Assembly: GCA_026002305.1 (NCBI GenBank)
Contig: BOBI01000035.1
Coordinates: 1-16,613 of the forward strand
Source of the DNA: Spirochaetia bacterium
GTDB taxonomy: Bacteria; Spirochaetota; Spirochaetia; Treponematales; Breznakiellaceae
DNA: 16,613 nt
Direction of reading: 5' to 3'
This document shows positions 8,501 through 14,876 of the stretch, piece after piece. The position numbers and the translations under genes are program-made. How positions within the stretch are numbered: position 1 is the first letter of the stretch; each line of letters starts with the position of its first letter. The notes under the pieces were generated by a model that was given only the letters and a program-made list of their open reading frames with translations, made no database searches and was not told the DNA's origin.

Positions 8501-10155
8501 CTTGAATCTTCTTTTATAAGAAACGATTTAAACGGAGCTTGTTTTTGTAAAACCGAATCAAGCCAGTCATAATACGCTGTTACCTGTATCAGGGATACAC
8601 GCAAATCATCACGATCAAAAACAACGGCAAACAGAAAGAATATACCAAGAAGCAGCATGAGCGCGCAAACAAGGTAATGCGGTGTATGCCGCCTGAATAA
8701 TTCGTTTGATACAAAACCTGTATGAGGCGATTCTGTAAAAATTCTTTTGTGGAGCATATCGCGGATAAAATAGCCGCGCGAAAACCCGCTGCGTTTCGCG
8801 CTGGGTACCAGGGCTGTTTGTTTTGTCGGCACTGCTATAAGCGCCGTAGTGTTTGCGTTTAACGCCGGTTTCAAAGCCGCAGGCGGGGAAAGCGGCGTTT
8901 TTGCGGCATCGGGCGCGGACGTCGCGTCTTCGTTTAACGGTGTCCAGCCACTATTATAATTGGTGTTGGGAATAAGCACCGAATCGACAGGACTGTTTAC
9001 AAGGGAGGCAAGCGGCGGGCTTAAACTAAAACCTATATCCGTTGCCGATGCAAAATAAACGCCTTCAAAAAAAGTATTTTTTGTACCATGAAAATTTTCC
9101 TCGCCGAATAAGACATTCAAATAAATTTTCAAGTTATCAAAAAGGCATGAAAAATTTTCAGGAAAAAGCCAGAGCTTTCCTGCGGTGTCCATTCTGTTTT
9201 CACCGTCCTTTACGGCTGCGGATGCAAACGACAAAATACTTTTTGAGCCTTCCCTAATCCTTTCGCATATATCTTTTTTAAACTGATTAAATTTTTCCGC
9301 CTCAAAAACGGCACTTCCGTTTTCAAAGCCTACAATCTGGTGCCGCAAATCGCCGGATATTTTTCGCACCCAATCTGTAAAGCCCGAAACCATATCCAAC
9401 TTTGTAACAACAACATAGCAGGGTAAATGCATCCCGCTTGTACGCAAAAGATTCCCAAGTTCACTTGCCATAAGAATCGCCTTGCGCGAAGCCAGTGTTT
9501 CGTCATCGGCAAGCAGCGCGTCCGCGGGAATTGTAAGTATAATTCCGTCAAGCGGTTTTTTATTACGCCGTTTGCATATCTGTTTAACAATATGATTCCA
9601 TTCGGCGCTGGAGCCTTCCAGCCATCTGTCAAAAAAAACATTTCCGCTTATATCGTAAACAACGGCCTTCGCGCCGCTCCATAAACGTACCGGCAGGCTG
9701 TTCTTTCCGTCGCCGGCCGCGTTTTTTTCCTCACTGCACGTTTTTAATTCAAGGTCGGATGCTTCAAGCAGCGCCGATTTACCGGAACGAGGCTCGCCTA
9801 ACAGCGCAAACCACGGCACCGAATAAAAACTTTTATTACGCCGCGCGTAATCTGTAAAACCGGATTTTAATAGTTCGTTTATACGTACAATGTTGTCGGA
9901 TAATTCATGTTTCGCCTTGCTGTGCTCGTCCCCGCCTTTAACCAACTGCGCAAGGTGCCGCCATGTTAAAAGGTCTTTCATTATATCTTTTGTTTCTTTT
10001 TCTTTTAATGTTTTGCGTTTTGCTTTGCTTATAAGCGGAATTACAACCATCAAAAAAACAATCAACAAGATTATTATTAAAATAATTTTTGCAAGCGTAC
10101 TTGTTTTAATAAACGTAAAAAGCTGCGATACAGATGAAGTTAAGATACCTATCAT
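5593..10155 (-). CDS. tssM: Type VI secretion inner-membrane protein TssM (IcmF)
   Basis: TssM spans the inner membrane and, with TssL and TssJ, forms the T6SS envelope channel that docks the baseplate. This protein has 1520 residues, longer than the usual 1,100-1,300. Segment one is LAKIILIIILLIVFLMVVIP (21-40). A cytosolic GTPase-like domain follows, with Walker A GEPRSGKS (120-127), a DISG switch (168-171) and TKLD (251-254). A low-complexity Pro/Ala/Ser/Thr stretch (about 375-460) precedes the second membrane segment PHYLVCALMLLLGIFFLFAV (492-511). The remaining thousand residues are the periplasmic part (IcmF-related, then a C-terminal beta domain ending VNQY). The start overlaps the tssL stop as ATGA, with GGAAGAG upstream. 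No TssJ lipoprotein follows; the next gene is convergent. The nucleotide motifs look intact, whereas many TssMs have degenerate ones. Confidence 0.92.
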   Translation of the reverse strand: MIGILTSSVSQLFTFIKTSTLAKIILIIILLIVFLMVVIPLISKAKRKTLKEKETKDIMKDLLTWRHLAQLVKGGDEHSKAKHELSDNIVRINELLKSGFTDYARRNKSFYSVPWFALLGEPRSGKSALLEASDLELKTCSEEKNAAGDGKNSLPVRLWSGAKAVVYDISGNVFFDRWLEGSSAEWNHIVKQICKRRNKKPLDGIILTIPADALLADDETLASRKAILMASELGNLLRTSGMHLPCYVVVTKLDMVSGFTDWVRKISGDLRHQIVGFENGSAVFEAEKFNQFKKDICERIREGSKSILSFASAAVKDGENRMDTAGKLWLFPENFSCLFDNLKIYLNVLFGEENFHGTKNTFFEGVYFASATDIGFSLSPPLASLVNSPVDSVLIPNTNYNSGWTPLNEDATSAPDAAKTPLSPPAALKPALNANTTALIAVPTKQTALVPSAKRSGFSRGYFIRDMLHKRIFTESPHTGFVSNELFRRHTPHYLVCALMLLLGIFFLFAVVFDRDDLRVSLIQVTAYYDWLDSVLQKQAPFKSFLIKEDSSGKYLLDNDPVAGESLSSRVQFYFNAVSYRDMKVPVPAGFGLSDTIVSGFDPSLGYRDKAFISNQLHSTMVRMPVIRNTGNKLIEDQDQAVLTADLKGVINSFTMLDEVKETDFHNLFAKRKFNLLPMIKYLMPEISSDTQNLLNSFIPSYDRPYSFNMDIKYIYSDEFHKADVAALNTIISSWRRGDVYPESIYGRIRSLVNISEQIVQNYSGMNDALRRINGVVTLEQVQSAVNQWMSLLTTYNNLTNSGRAIFTQIEQQMLANHIPLGFKQNTHQIKTSAKGITVTSKPVDAFGDNLINDYLFNDIVINLAVKEWKNLFDADMEFVKNKSAGDKENLGMMISLQNVFAVNLNREVENLRERAGKLKNNPLLADKVVEKADADSLFTVVEKILSFSGQIVLPNSSVLQKAAFGANWQQGQSNIKLAFDEFDAYTKPYLENDKVAVLISNARNMLLAEAYLNRWTIFTTSLAFLSTSEGNIAATINERSGKDSVFSFSGDSMQVNLAITNYSRSYDPLVVDPIIGDVSSFAALFIPTGDKTTLPLFLQNVDKSIYQPPAFMNYLRTYIAYWSKYPDRVYNPASDWIEYKKRVTQYQPFQINSVLMLVYSKSIDIVNRIPDTILNDTLQIAKKDGIAALNSKSGLLTAFLSTDADKMLSSWSKLPIDPDAAYTILQTASAEALKESYLSVYSPKEEISIGFWNDFSLNGITVLVDHFSETSEAKLLEIKDDYLFFPICSDLQTGKTLTVEQINYIAGLLKPMGAGLTAQSEDPVEAALHPKLFNDTTSAAWAAAIYNFASHVADKQKPLTWTITQPPIDIQNKLPSNGKFYAANRFRYIEVSTKQTAGRRISTYMNQDTQISSGKPEDSDLKLNFYKTSLDTTPDVTVSFDNDWAVFKLYFTSNVVLGEDNKTYIPVPLSDSTGEYIYFLQVNFNSEITKAADWNTARRWPNFIISDGYIVTNQLVNQY

Positions 10156-10898
10156 GGTTTTTTCTCTTCCGCTTTTGTATTTTCCGCGTTTTGCTCATCA
10201 TCGTTTTGATAATAATTGATTATTGATTTAGGAATCGCGTCCATCGCCGTCTTGGACAAAACATCGGTATAACTTTTTGTTGTTTTAACATAAGTTATAA
10301 TGTTTATAAGGAAACATAACACTAAAAAAGACGCCGAAATTAAAAGGCCTAATTTTACCGTAATCTTTTTTTGTTTATTCTTTGCCTCGTTTTTTTTACC
10401 GGCACTAATTATAGGCTGTTCCAGAACGTTAAATGTAATCTTGGTTTTATCAATACATAACTGTTTGCACCTGTCGATATAGGCGGGGTCTATACGGTGA
10501 ACGCCGTCAAACCCCAGCGAGAGCATAATGTAAAAAATAGCTACGGAATCTTTCGCGTTAGGATACTTTATTGTTTCATTAAAAATATCAAAAAACTTTT
10601 CATCGCCGGAAAGCTCGTTATAATTACGGGCAAGCTCACGCCATTCATAGCGGAAAGGAAAGTTACCCTCTTTAACAATGTAATCGATAAAGAAAATAAG
10701 CGGCTTTTCTATCCATGTATATTCACGTTCAAGTTCAGGCATTGCGCAGGCAAACTCCCGCGCATCTTCGAGCAGGCCGATAATTTCCGCGCGGAATTCC
10801 TCGTGTACAACAGGCTGGCCTATGCTTACAAGCTGCCAGTATTGGCAAAGCCTGTTTATAACAGGTTCGCAAATTTTTTCAAGCTTATTTTCATTCAA
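10152..10898 (-). CDS. tssL: Type VI secretion inner-membrane protein TssL (DotU)
   Basis: A 248-residue protein with the TssL layout: a cytosolic all-helical DotU domain (about 1-160) and one membrane segment near the C-terminus, LGLLISASFLVLCFLINIITYV (184-205), with a 40-residue periplasmic tail ending in Glu/Lys. The helix-rich start CEPVINRLCQYWQLV, then FACAMPELEREYTWIEKPLIFFIDYIV, matches the family pattern. There is no peptidoglycan-binding OmpA extension. TssL recruits TssK, and hence the baseplate, to TssM. The start is TTG at 10898; the nearby ATG is out of frame. AGGAGG lies 11 bases upstream within the last codons of tssK, a slightly long spacing. It starts seven bases after the tssK stop and overlaps tssM by four bases, so the three are one translational chain. 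Confidence 0.87.
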   Translation of the reverse strand: MNENKLEKICEPVINRLCQYWQLVSIGQPVVHEEFRAEIIGLLEDAREFACAMPELEREYTWIEKPLIFFIDYIVKEGNFPFRYEWRELARNYNELSGDEKFFDIFNETIKYPNAKDSVAIFYIMLSLGFDGVHRIDPAYIDRCKQLCIDKTKITFNVLEQPIISAGKKNEAKNKQKKITVKLGLLISASFLVLCFLINIITYVKTTKSYTDVLSKTAMDAIPKSIINYYQNDDEQNAENTKAEEKKP

Positions 10899-10905
10899 AG
10901 TGTAA

Positions 10906-12273
10906 CTACCCTCCTACCGTTATAAATATCGCAAGCTCCAGCTGCGGGAAAAAGTCCGGCGCGTAATCTACAACCATTCCCTTTTCCTCGCACATCTGCC
11001 GCCATACATGCGCCGATTCATCAAGCTCCAATTTGAACCAAAGTGTCTTTTCCAAAACCGGAAGGTATCGCGGCGGATACTGTGTTTTGGAAAGTTTCAT
11101 ACCGCGTATACGCAAAAGTTTAGACTGCGGGTTTACCAATTTAAAGGTATCGCCTTTTTCCAGCGCGCCTGACACATCGTCCTCGCTGGCGTCTGTTTTA
11201 ACGGCAAGGTAAATTTCATTCACACTGCTTATATCCTCGGTTTTTATAGGCGCGAATAAGAACATTCCATTATCAACGGGCGTAAATTCAACCTTTACAT
11301 AATTAGCTCCGCCCTGCGACAAAATAAAAGAACGAATATCTTTTATCACTTCAAAAAAAGGCACCGCGCAGTCCGTATGATCATATTTTTTTATTTCACG
11401 TATACTGTTCATAGGGTCTAACGCCATAAGCTGCGAAAGAAGCGAACAAAGTTCAACATAAACAGCAAACGGCGTTACGCGCGATGGCAGCAGCATTTGT
11501 GAAATACGAGTCTCCCATAAATTAAGCGCCTGTAAGCGCATAACGGTATAGCTCATAAAGCCGGAAAGATTTTCGTTTTTAAATTTAGACACGGTAAGAA
11601 TATCAAGCGCCTTATCGCGGCAGCGCCTTATATCAACCAATAAAGCGTTTAACGCGCCAAGCAGGGGATTGTCGGCTGTAATAAGCAGAAACGGCGGAAT
11701 ATACTTTTCGTTTACCTGCGCGGCATCTTCAGTTTTGTCATGACTTAAAATTGAAAGTTTCAAAATAGGCAGCAATTGCATATCTTTGTTATCATCAAGA
11801 TCCGTCACAAGATGCGCGTTAATCCTTCGTGTAATTATCGGTATTTCGTTATCGCCGGAATTTTCATCGCGTACCTTTTTTCTGGTGGTGGAGTACATTT
11901 TCTTTTCGGACTTTTCCCCATCGTCCAGCATATTCGCTTCCAGCTCCGACCAGAACGGCACCGCGAGGTATATGGTAAGCTCGTTGGGATTTTGTTTAAG
12001 CGCTTCGGTTAAATCCAAAGGCGGCAAAAGACAGTTGCCGGGCATGGAAATCCCCGTTCCATCATTCATAATTGCCGAAAACCGTTTAATTACAACACGG
12101 CCGCCGGAAAGTGATTCGCGTTCAAGTTCAAAATCAATAAGCCCCCACGGAAAAGGCAGCGCCAGCTGTCTGTTTTGGTGCAAATATTCAAAATTCCGCC
12201 GCTGACCATATTGAAAATGATGCGGCTGCAAGAATTGCCCGTCATTCCAGTGTAATAATTCCTCAAAGCGCAT
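10906..12273 (-). CDS. tssK: Type VI secretion baseplate protein TssK
   Basis: A 455-residue cytosolic protein, close to the family norm of about 445. The N-terminus MRFEELLHWNDGQFLQPHHFQ is the TssK signature (W-x-x-G-x-x-L-x-P-x-H-F-Q). The middle has LLPPLDLTEALK, then ELTIYLAVP, and the C-terminal domain has YLAVKTDASEDD and KLVNPQSKLLRIRGM. TssK trimers connect the T6SS baseplate to the membrane complex through the C-terminal domain. The ATG overlaps the stop of the aldo/keto reductase by one base (TAATG), with AGGAGG five bases upstream. It is followed by tssL, giving the common K-L-M order. It is not a VgrG or effector gene. No sheath or tube genes are visible, so the rest of the system must lie elsewhere or the locus is partial. 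Confidence 0.92.
   Translation of the reverse strand: MRFEELLHWNDGQFLQPHHFQYGQRRNFEYLHQNRQLALPFPWGLIDFELERESLSGGRVVIKRFSAIMNDGTGISMPGNCLLPPLDLTEALKQNPNELTIYLAVPFWSELEANMLDDGEKSEKKMYSTTRKKVRDENSGDNEIPIITRRINAHLVTDLDDNKDMQLLPILKLSILSHDKTEDAAQVNEKYIPPFLLITADNPLLGALNALLVDIRRCRDKALDILTVSKFKNENLSGFMSYTVMRLQALNLWETRISQMLLPSRVTPFAVYVELCSLLSQLMALDPMNSIREIKKYDHTDCAVPFFEVIKDIRSFILSQGGANYVKVEFTPVDNGMFLFAPIKTEDISSVNEIYLAVKTDASEDDVSGALEKGDTFKLVNPQSKLLRIRGMKLSKTQYPPRYLPVLEKTLWFKLELDESAHVWRQMCEEKGMVVDYAPDFFPQLELAIFITVGG
10910..10915 (-). promoter_or_regulatory. Ribosome binding site deciding the TTG start of tssL
   Basis: AGGAGG on the minus strand lies inside the terminal Val-Gly-Gly codons of tssK, 11 bases before the TTG at 10898. 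No ATG or GTG in the tssL frame lies nearer, so this site supports the non-ATG start. Confidence 0.6.
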
Positions 12274-13469
12274 TACTTCCTCCTGCCGCCAAACAACTTT
12301 AGCGCGATAGCGATAGCCGCCCTTATATAAAAAGGTTCCATACGTTTACGCACACGCATAAGTTCATTCCTGATATTGATATGTTGCGGACAGTGCGATT
12401 CGCATTTTCCGCATTGAATACATTTCGACGCCGCATGATACTCACCGGTGGACAGGGATAGGGTGCTTGTAACATATTGTTTAAAGCCCTCTATCGGGGT
12501 AAGAGCAAAACTTGTATTGTAAGAGGAAAAACAACCGGGAATATTAACCTCGTTAGGACATGGCATACAATAACTGCAACCGGTACATTTTACTTTGTAA
12601 GCTGCGTCAAACGCCGCAAGAGCCTCTTTGTAAACCGCCCTGTCCGCATCGGTAAGCATTCCCGCCTTGGCGTTTTCGGTAAGCGCCAAATTTTCATTTA
12701 CCTGTTCGGCCGTACTCATGCCGGAAAGCACCACCGTAACGGCGCTCTGATCCCAAAGCCAGTTAAGACCCCACCCGGCCGGTGTTAGGTCCGGGCGGGC
12801 CCTTGCGAAAGCATTTCGCGCTGCGGCAGGGAGCCTTGTAACAAGACTCCCGCCCATAAGCGGCTCCATAATAATTACCGGTATATTTTTAGAGGCGGCG
12901 GCAAGCAAACCGGTACGCCCCGCCTGATAATTTTCATTTGAATAATTATATTGAATCTGGCAAAAATCCCAATCATAAGCGTTGAGGATTTTTAAGAATT
13001 CATCGCGCGGCCCGTGAAAAGAAAAACCGAATTGTTTAAGTTTTCCCTGCGCCTTCTTTTCAGCCGCCCATTCGGCAATACCAAACTGCACAAGTTTTTC
13101 CCATGATGTAAGGTCGGTAAGCATGTGCATAAGGTAGTAATCAATATAACCGGTTTTTAAACGGGCAAGGCTGGTTGTAAAATATTTATCAAAATCGCCC
13201 GGGTTACGGACAAGGTAAATAGGCAGCTTCGACGCTATATGAACTCTAGATCTGGCGCCATTATTGGCAAGCACCGTGCCTAGCGCTTCCTCGCTGCCCG
13301 GATAAAGCCAAGCCGTATCAAAATAATTAACGCCAAGGTTAACCGCGTTCATTATCATGTCATTAGTTTTTTTCATGTCGGTTATGCCGACGGCCTTAGG
13401 AAACCGCATACACCCAAATCCCAGTACGGACAAGTCGAAACCGGACCTTGTATCTTTTCTATATTGCAT
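12273..13469 (-). CDS. Aldo/keto reductase with C-terminal two-[4Fe-4S] ferredoxin domain
   Basis: A cytosolic oxidoreductase of 398 residues from the ATG at 13469, or 401 from the ATG at 13478 (numbering below uses 401). Residues 1-285 are an aldo/keto reductase barrel with the catalytic set D54, Y59 (YFDTAWLYPGSE), K84 (IASKLP) and H118 (YYLMHML). The C-terminal part carries two cysteine clusters, C298-C301-C304-C307-P and C353-C356-C359-C363-P, fitting two [4Fe-4S] clusters. The physiological substrate of such fusions is generally unknown. MQYRKDTRSG at 13469 is the usual family start, and a TATAAT just upstream fits a leaderless message beginning there. It is the first gene of the run leading into tssK, sharing the TAATG overlap. 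Its last codons (Gly-Arg-Arg-Lys) contain the tssK ribosome site. A role in secretion is not implied by sequence. Confidence 0.9.
   Translation of the reverse strand: MQYRKDTRSGFDLSVLGFGCMRFPKAVGITDMKKTNDMIMNAVNLGVNYFDTAWLYPGSEEALGTVLANNGARSRVHIASKLPIYLVRNPGDFDKYFTTSLARLKTGYIDYYLMHMLTDLTSWEKLVQFGIAEWAAEKKAQGKLKQFGFSFHGPRDEFLKILNAYDWDFCQIQYNYSNENYQAGRTGLLAAASKNIPVIIMEPLMGGSLVTRLPAAARNAFARARPDLTPAGWGLNWLWDQSAVTVVLSGMSTAEQVNENLALTENAKAGMLTDADRAVYKEALAAFDAAYKVKCTGCSYCMPCPNEVNIPGCFSSYNTSFALTPIEGFKQYVTSTLSLSTGEYHAASKCIQCGKCESHCPQHINIRNELMRVRKRMEPFYIRAAIAIALKLFGGRRK
12279..12284 (-). promoter_or_regulatory. Strong ribosome binding site of tssK inside the upstream gene
   Basis: A perfect AGGAGG, five bases before the tssK ATG, is made by the two terminal arginine codons of the aldo/keto reductase. 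Together with the TAATG overlap it supports translational coupling of the two genes. Confidence 0.75.
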
Positions 13470-13505
13470 GGGTTTCATTATAAGATTTAAACTGATAAGT
13501 TTACA
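13470..13505 (-). promoter_or_regulatory. Candidate promoter of the aldo/keto reductase-tssKLM unit
   Basis: A perfect TATAAT occupies 13482-13477 on the minus strand, with a poor -35 (TGTAAA, 13505-13500) 17 bases upstream. The expected start of transcription is 13470-13469, at the ATG of MQYRKD. This would make a leaderless message and rule out the longer ATG at 13478, which lies inside the -10 box. The gap next to it (13506-13513) shows nothing else. Confidence 0.4.
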
Positions 13506-13513
13506 GTAGAGGG

Positions 13514-13834
13514 CCGCTCCAAATACATTTTTTCTGCCTTTAACACAAAAACGGCGTGCGTAATGGTCTACAAAAACATTTTTATTTCTGTATTACAAAC
13601 AAAAACGGTAAAAGGTCAAAGAACCTATAGCTCCGCGTTGGTGCTATCGGAACGTTGTTTTTTCCTTGATCACCAGTAACTTTTTGGTCCGCATTACGCA
13701 ATACGCTACGCTATAGAACCTTTGACCTTTTACCGCCTTTCTGACAAATGCAGAAATAAAAATGCCTTTGCGTATAAGCCGCACGCCGCCTATATAGCAA
13801 AAGCAGAAAAACGCCTTTGACGCTAACATAGGGG
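13514..13834. repeat. Nested inverted-repeat element, copy B (element within element)
   Basis: The outer layer runs from CCGCTCCAAATACATTTTTT (13514) to CGCTAACATAGGG (13834) and closes with a 9-bp stem, CGGCGTGCG (13552-13560) with CGCACGCCG (13780-13788). Inside is a diverged second copy of the same outer layer: ACATTTTTATTTCTG (from 13576) facing CAGAAATAAAAATGCC (13751-13766). Within that lies the conserved core hairpin. No convincing gene lies here; the 97-codon minus frame across 13644-13937 is made of repeat sequence. Confidence 0.75.
13607..13734. repeat. Core hairpin of repeat copy B
   Basis: Stem 1 is GGTAAAAGGTCAAAG (13607-13621) with its exact complement at 13720-13734. AAC lies on both sides (13622-13624, 13717-13719). 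Stem 2 is CTATAGC (13625-13631) with GCTATAG (13710-13716), closing a 78-nt core (13632-13709). The core begins TCCGCGTTGGTGCTATC, contains TTGATCACCAGT and ends ACGCAATACGCTAC. Confidence 0.8.
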
Positions 13835-13930
13835 CATATTCCCCAAACAAGGACTGGAAAACAGTCATTGCATGGAAAACAGGTTTTCTACAATCATTTT
13901 CGGCATTTACCGCATCGAATAACGCATACG
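13835..13930. other. Non-coding spacer between repeat copies B and C
   Basis: No gene seen. It contains two short palindromes: GACTG-GAAAA-CAGTC near 13852-13866 and GAAAAC-AG-GTTTTC near 13876-13889. Their role is unclear. Confidence 0.5.
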
Positions 13931-14257
13931 AATACATTTTTCTGCCTTTAACACAAAACGGCGTGCGGTTTGTTGGATAAAGGCGGTGTGCAGCATTTTA
14001 TCGGCAGTTAAGCACAAAAATATTTTTCCTTTCGCTCACGCTTGCTACAGTCACATTTTTTGGCACACAGTTGCTTATTCGCCCCGCTTCGGTCAAGTGA
14101 GCTACAGAAAAAATTTTTTGCGCTTTATTAATTATTTACAAGCTACTGCACACCGCACACGCCGCATAAACCGCACGCCGCCGTTCTAGCAAAAGCAGAA
14201 AAAACGCCTTTGACGCTAACATAGGGAAGATCAATTAACAATTGACAATTAACAATT
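13931..14257. repeat. Nested inverted-repeat element, copy C, with a different core
   Basis: The left end AATACATTTTTCTGCC and the right end (AAAAGCAGAAAAAACGCCTT, then GACGCTAACATAGGG) match copies A and B. The outer stem GGCGTGCGGTTT (13960-13971) pairs with AAACCGCACGCC (14168-14179), 12 of 12. The inner stem GCGGTGTGCAG (13983-13993) pairs with CTGCACACCGC (14146-14156), 11 of 11. The centre differs from the A/B/D core; near it GCTCAC (14034-14039) can face GTGAGC (14097-14102). The element ends in four 7-bp units (14230-14257). Confidence 0.7.
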
Positions 14258-14474
14258 AACAAAAGAAGCCTCTTTCCACTTCGCGTTTCACGCAAGACCG
14301 CAGAAATTTGGAAAATTTACATACAAAAGCTCCGCGGCCTTTGCGCCTTCGCGTGATCCCCTCCTGTTTTTGGTGCGTACAAGCGCCGTGCTTTTTGCTT
14401 TTGCGCACCGTCCCCCAGAACTGCTGTTATAACCGGAACACTGGGTGAAATTTGGTGCATGGCACAGTTTTACG
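14258..14474. other. Non-coding spacer between repeat copies C and D
   Basis: No gene seen. It has low-complexity motifs of the kind CGCGTTTCACGC and TTTGCGCCTTCGCGTG, and a short GGTGCATGGCAC near 14454-14465 that resembles the GTGCC-A-GGCAC palindrome at 14748-14767. The 69-codon minus frame here lacks any recognisable family. Confidence 0.4.
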
Positions 14475-14740
14475 CAGAGGTGCTTTTTAAATTTCAAGAT
14501 TAGTACAATTAGGCAAGCCGCTCGCAGAACCCATCGTTCCGCGTTAGTGCTATCGGAACGTTGTTTCTTCTCTGATCACCAGTAGCTCTCTAGTCCGCAT
14601 AACGCAATACGCTTCACGATGGAACCTGTGAGCGTTTGCATCATAGTACCAATTTCAGAACAGAATGCACCTCTGTTTTTGTCGGGCAATGCAGCCAAAG
14701 GGCACCCGCCGCCTCTACCACAAAAGCAGAAAAACGCATT
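14475..14740. repeat. Decayed inverted-repeat element, copy D
   Basis: A 9-bp outer stem pairs CAGAGGTGC (14475-14483) with GCACCTCTG (14667-14675). A degenerate right end follows: GCCGCC, CTACCAC, AAAAGCAGAAAAACGC (to about 14737), matching the ends of A, B and C. The left end is not recognisable, so this copy is probably truncated or eroded. The core hairpin is well preserved. Confidence 0.6.
14519..14634. repeat. Core hairpin of repeat copy D
   Basis: Stem 1 is CGCTCGCAG (14519-14527) with CTGTGAGCG (14626-14634), eight pairs plus one G-T. AAC lies on both sides. Stem 2 is CCATCGT (14531-14537) with ACGATGG (14616-14622), 7 of 7, closing a 78-nt core (14538-14615) that shares TCCGCGTTAGTGCTATCGG, TGATCACCAGTA and ACGCAATACGCT with copy B. 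Confidence 0.78.
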
Positions 14741-14747
14741 TGCGCAC

Positions 14748-14767
14748 AAAAAAAAGTGCCTGGCACC
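14748..14767 (-). terminator. Small palindrome with T run, possible terminator
   Basis: On the minus strand GGTGCCAGGCAC is followed by eight T. The stem is only four or five pairs with a loop of three or one, so it is weak as a terminator alone. It could serve the SUMF1-domain gene upstream. Confidence 0.3.
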
Positions 14768-14793
14768 GATCAGGCATGGTTAATGAAAATAAT

Positions 14794-14825
14794 CCAAGCC
14801 TCGCGCCAAACGGCGCGGGGCTTGG
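14794..14825 (-). terminator. Long GC-rich hairpin, likely terminator of the SUMF1-domain gene
   Basis: Two 14-base arms around a 4-base loop (GTTT on the minus strand) pair at 13 of 14 positions. The odd pair is C-A on the minus strand and G-T on the plus strand. On the minus strand ATTATTTTC follows, a modest T-rich tract. It lies about 115 bases past the stop of the SUMF1 gene. Confidence 0.5.
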
Positions 14826-14876
14826 GTTAGCGGGTAGTTTTGTTAAGCCGTGCTATTGTCCGTGCTTTGGTTTGAT

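Noticed and set aside
13644..13937. Minus-strand frame of 97 codons in the repeat cluster
   Set aside because: Its sequence is the repeat core and arms of copy B, with no family resemblance and no ribosome site.
13514..14740. Insertion sequence with transposase
   Set aside because: No transposase frame of useful length exists on either strand; only palindromic non-coding sequence is seen, at most a non-autonomous element.
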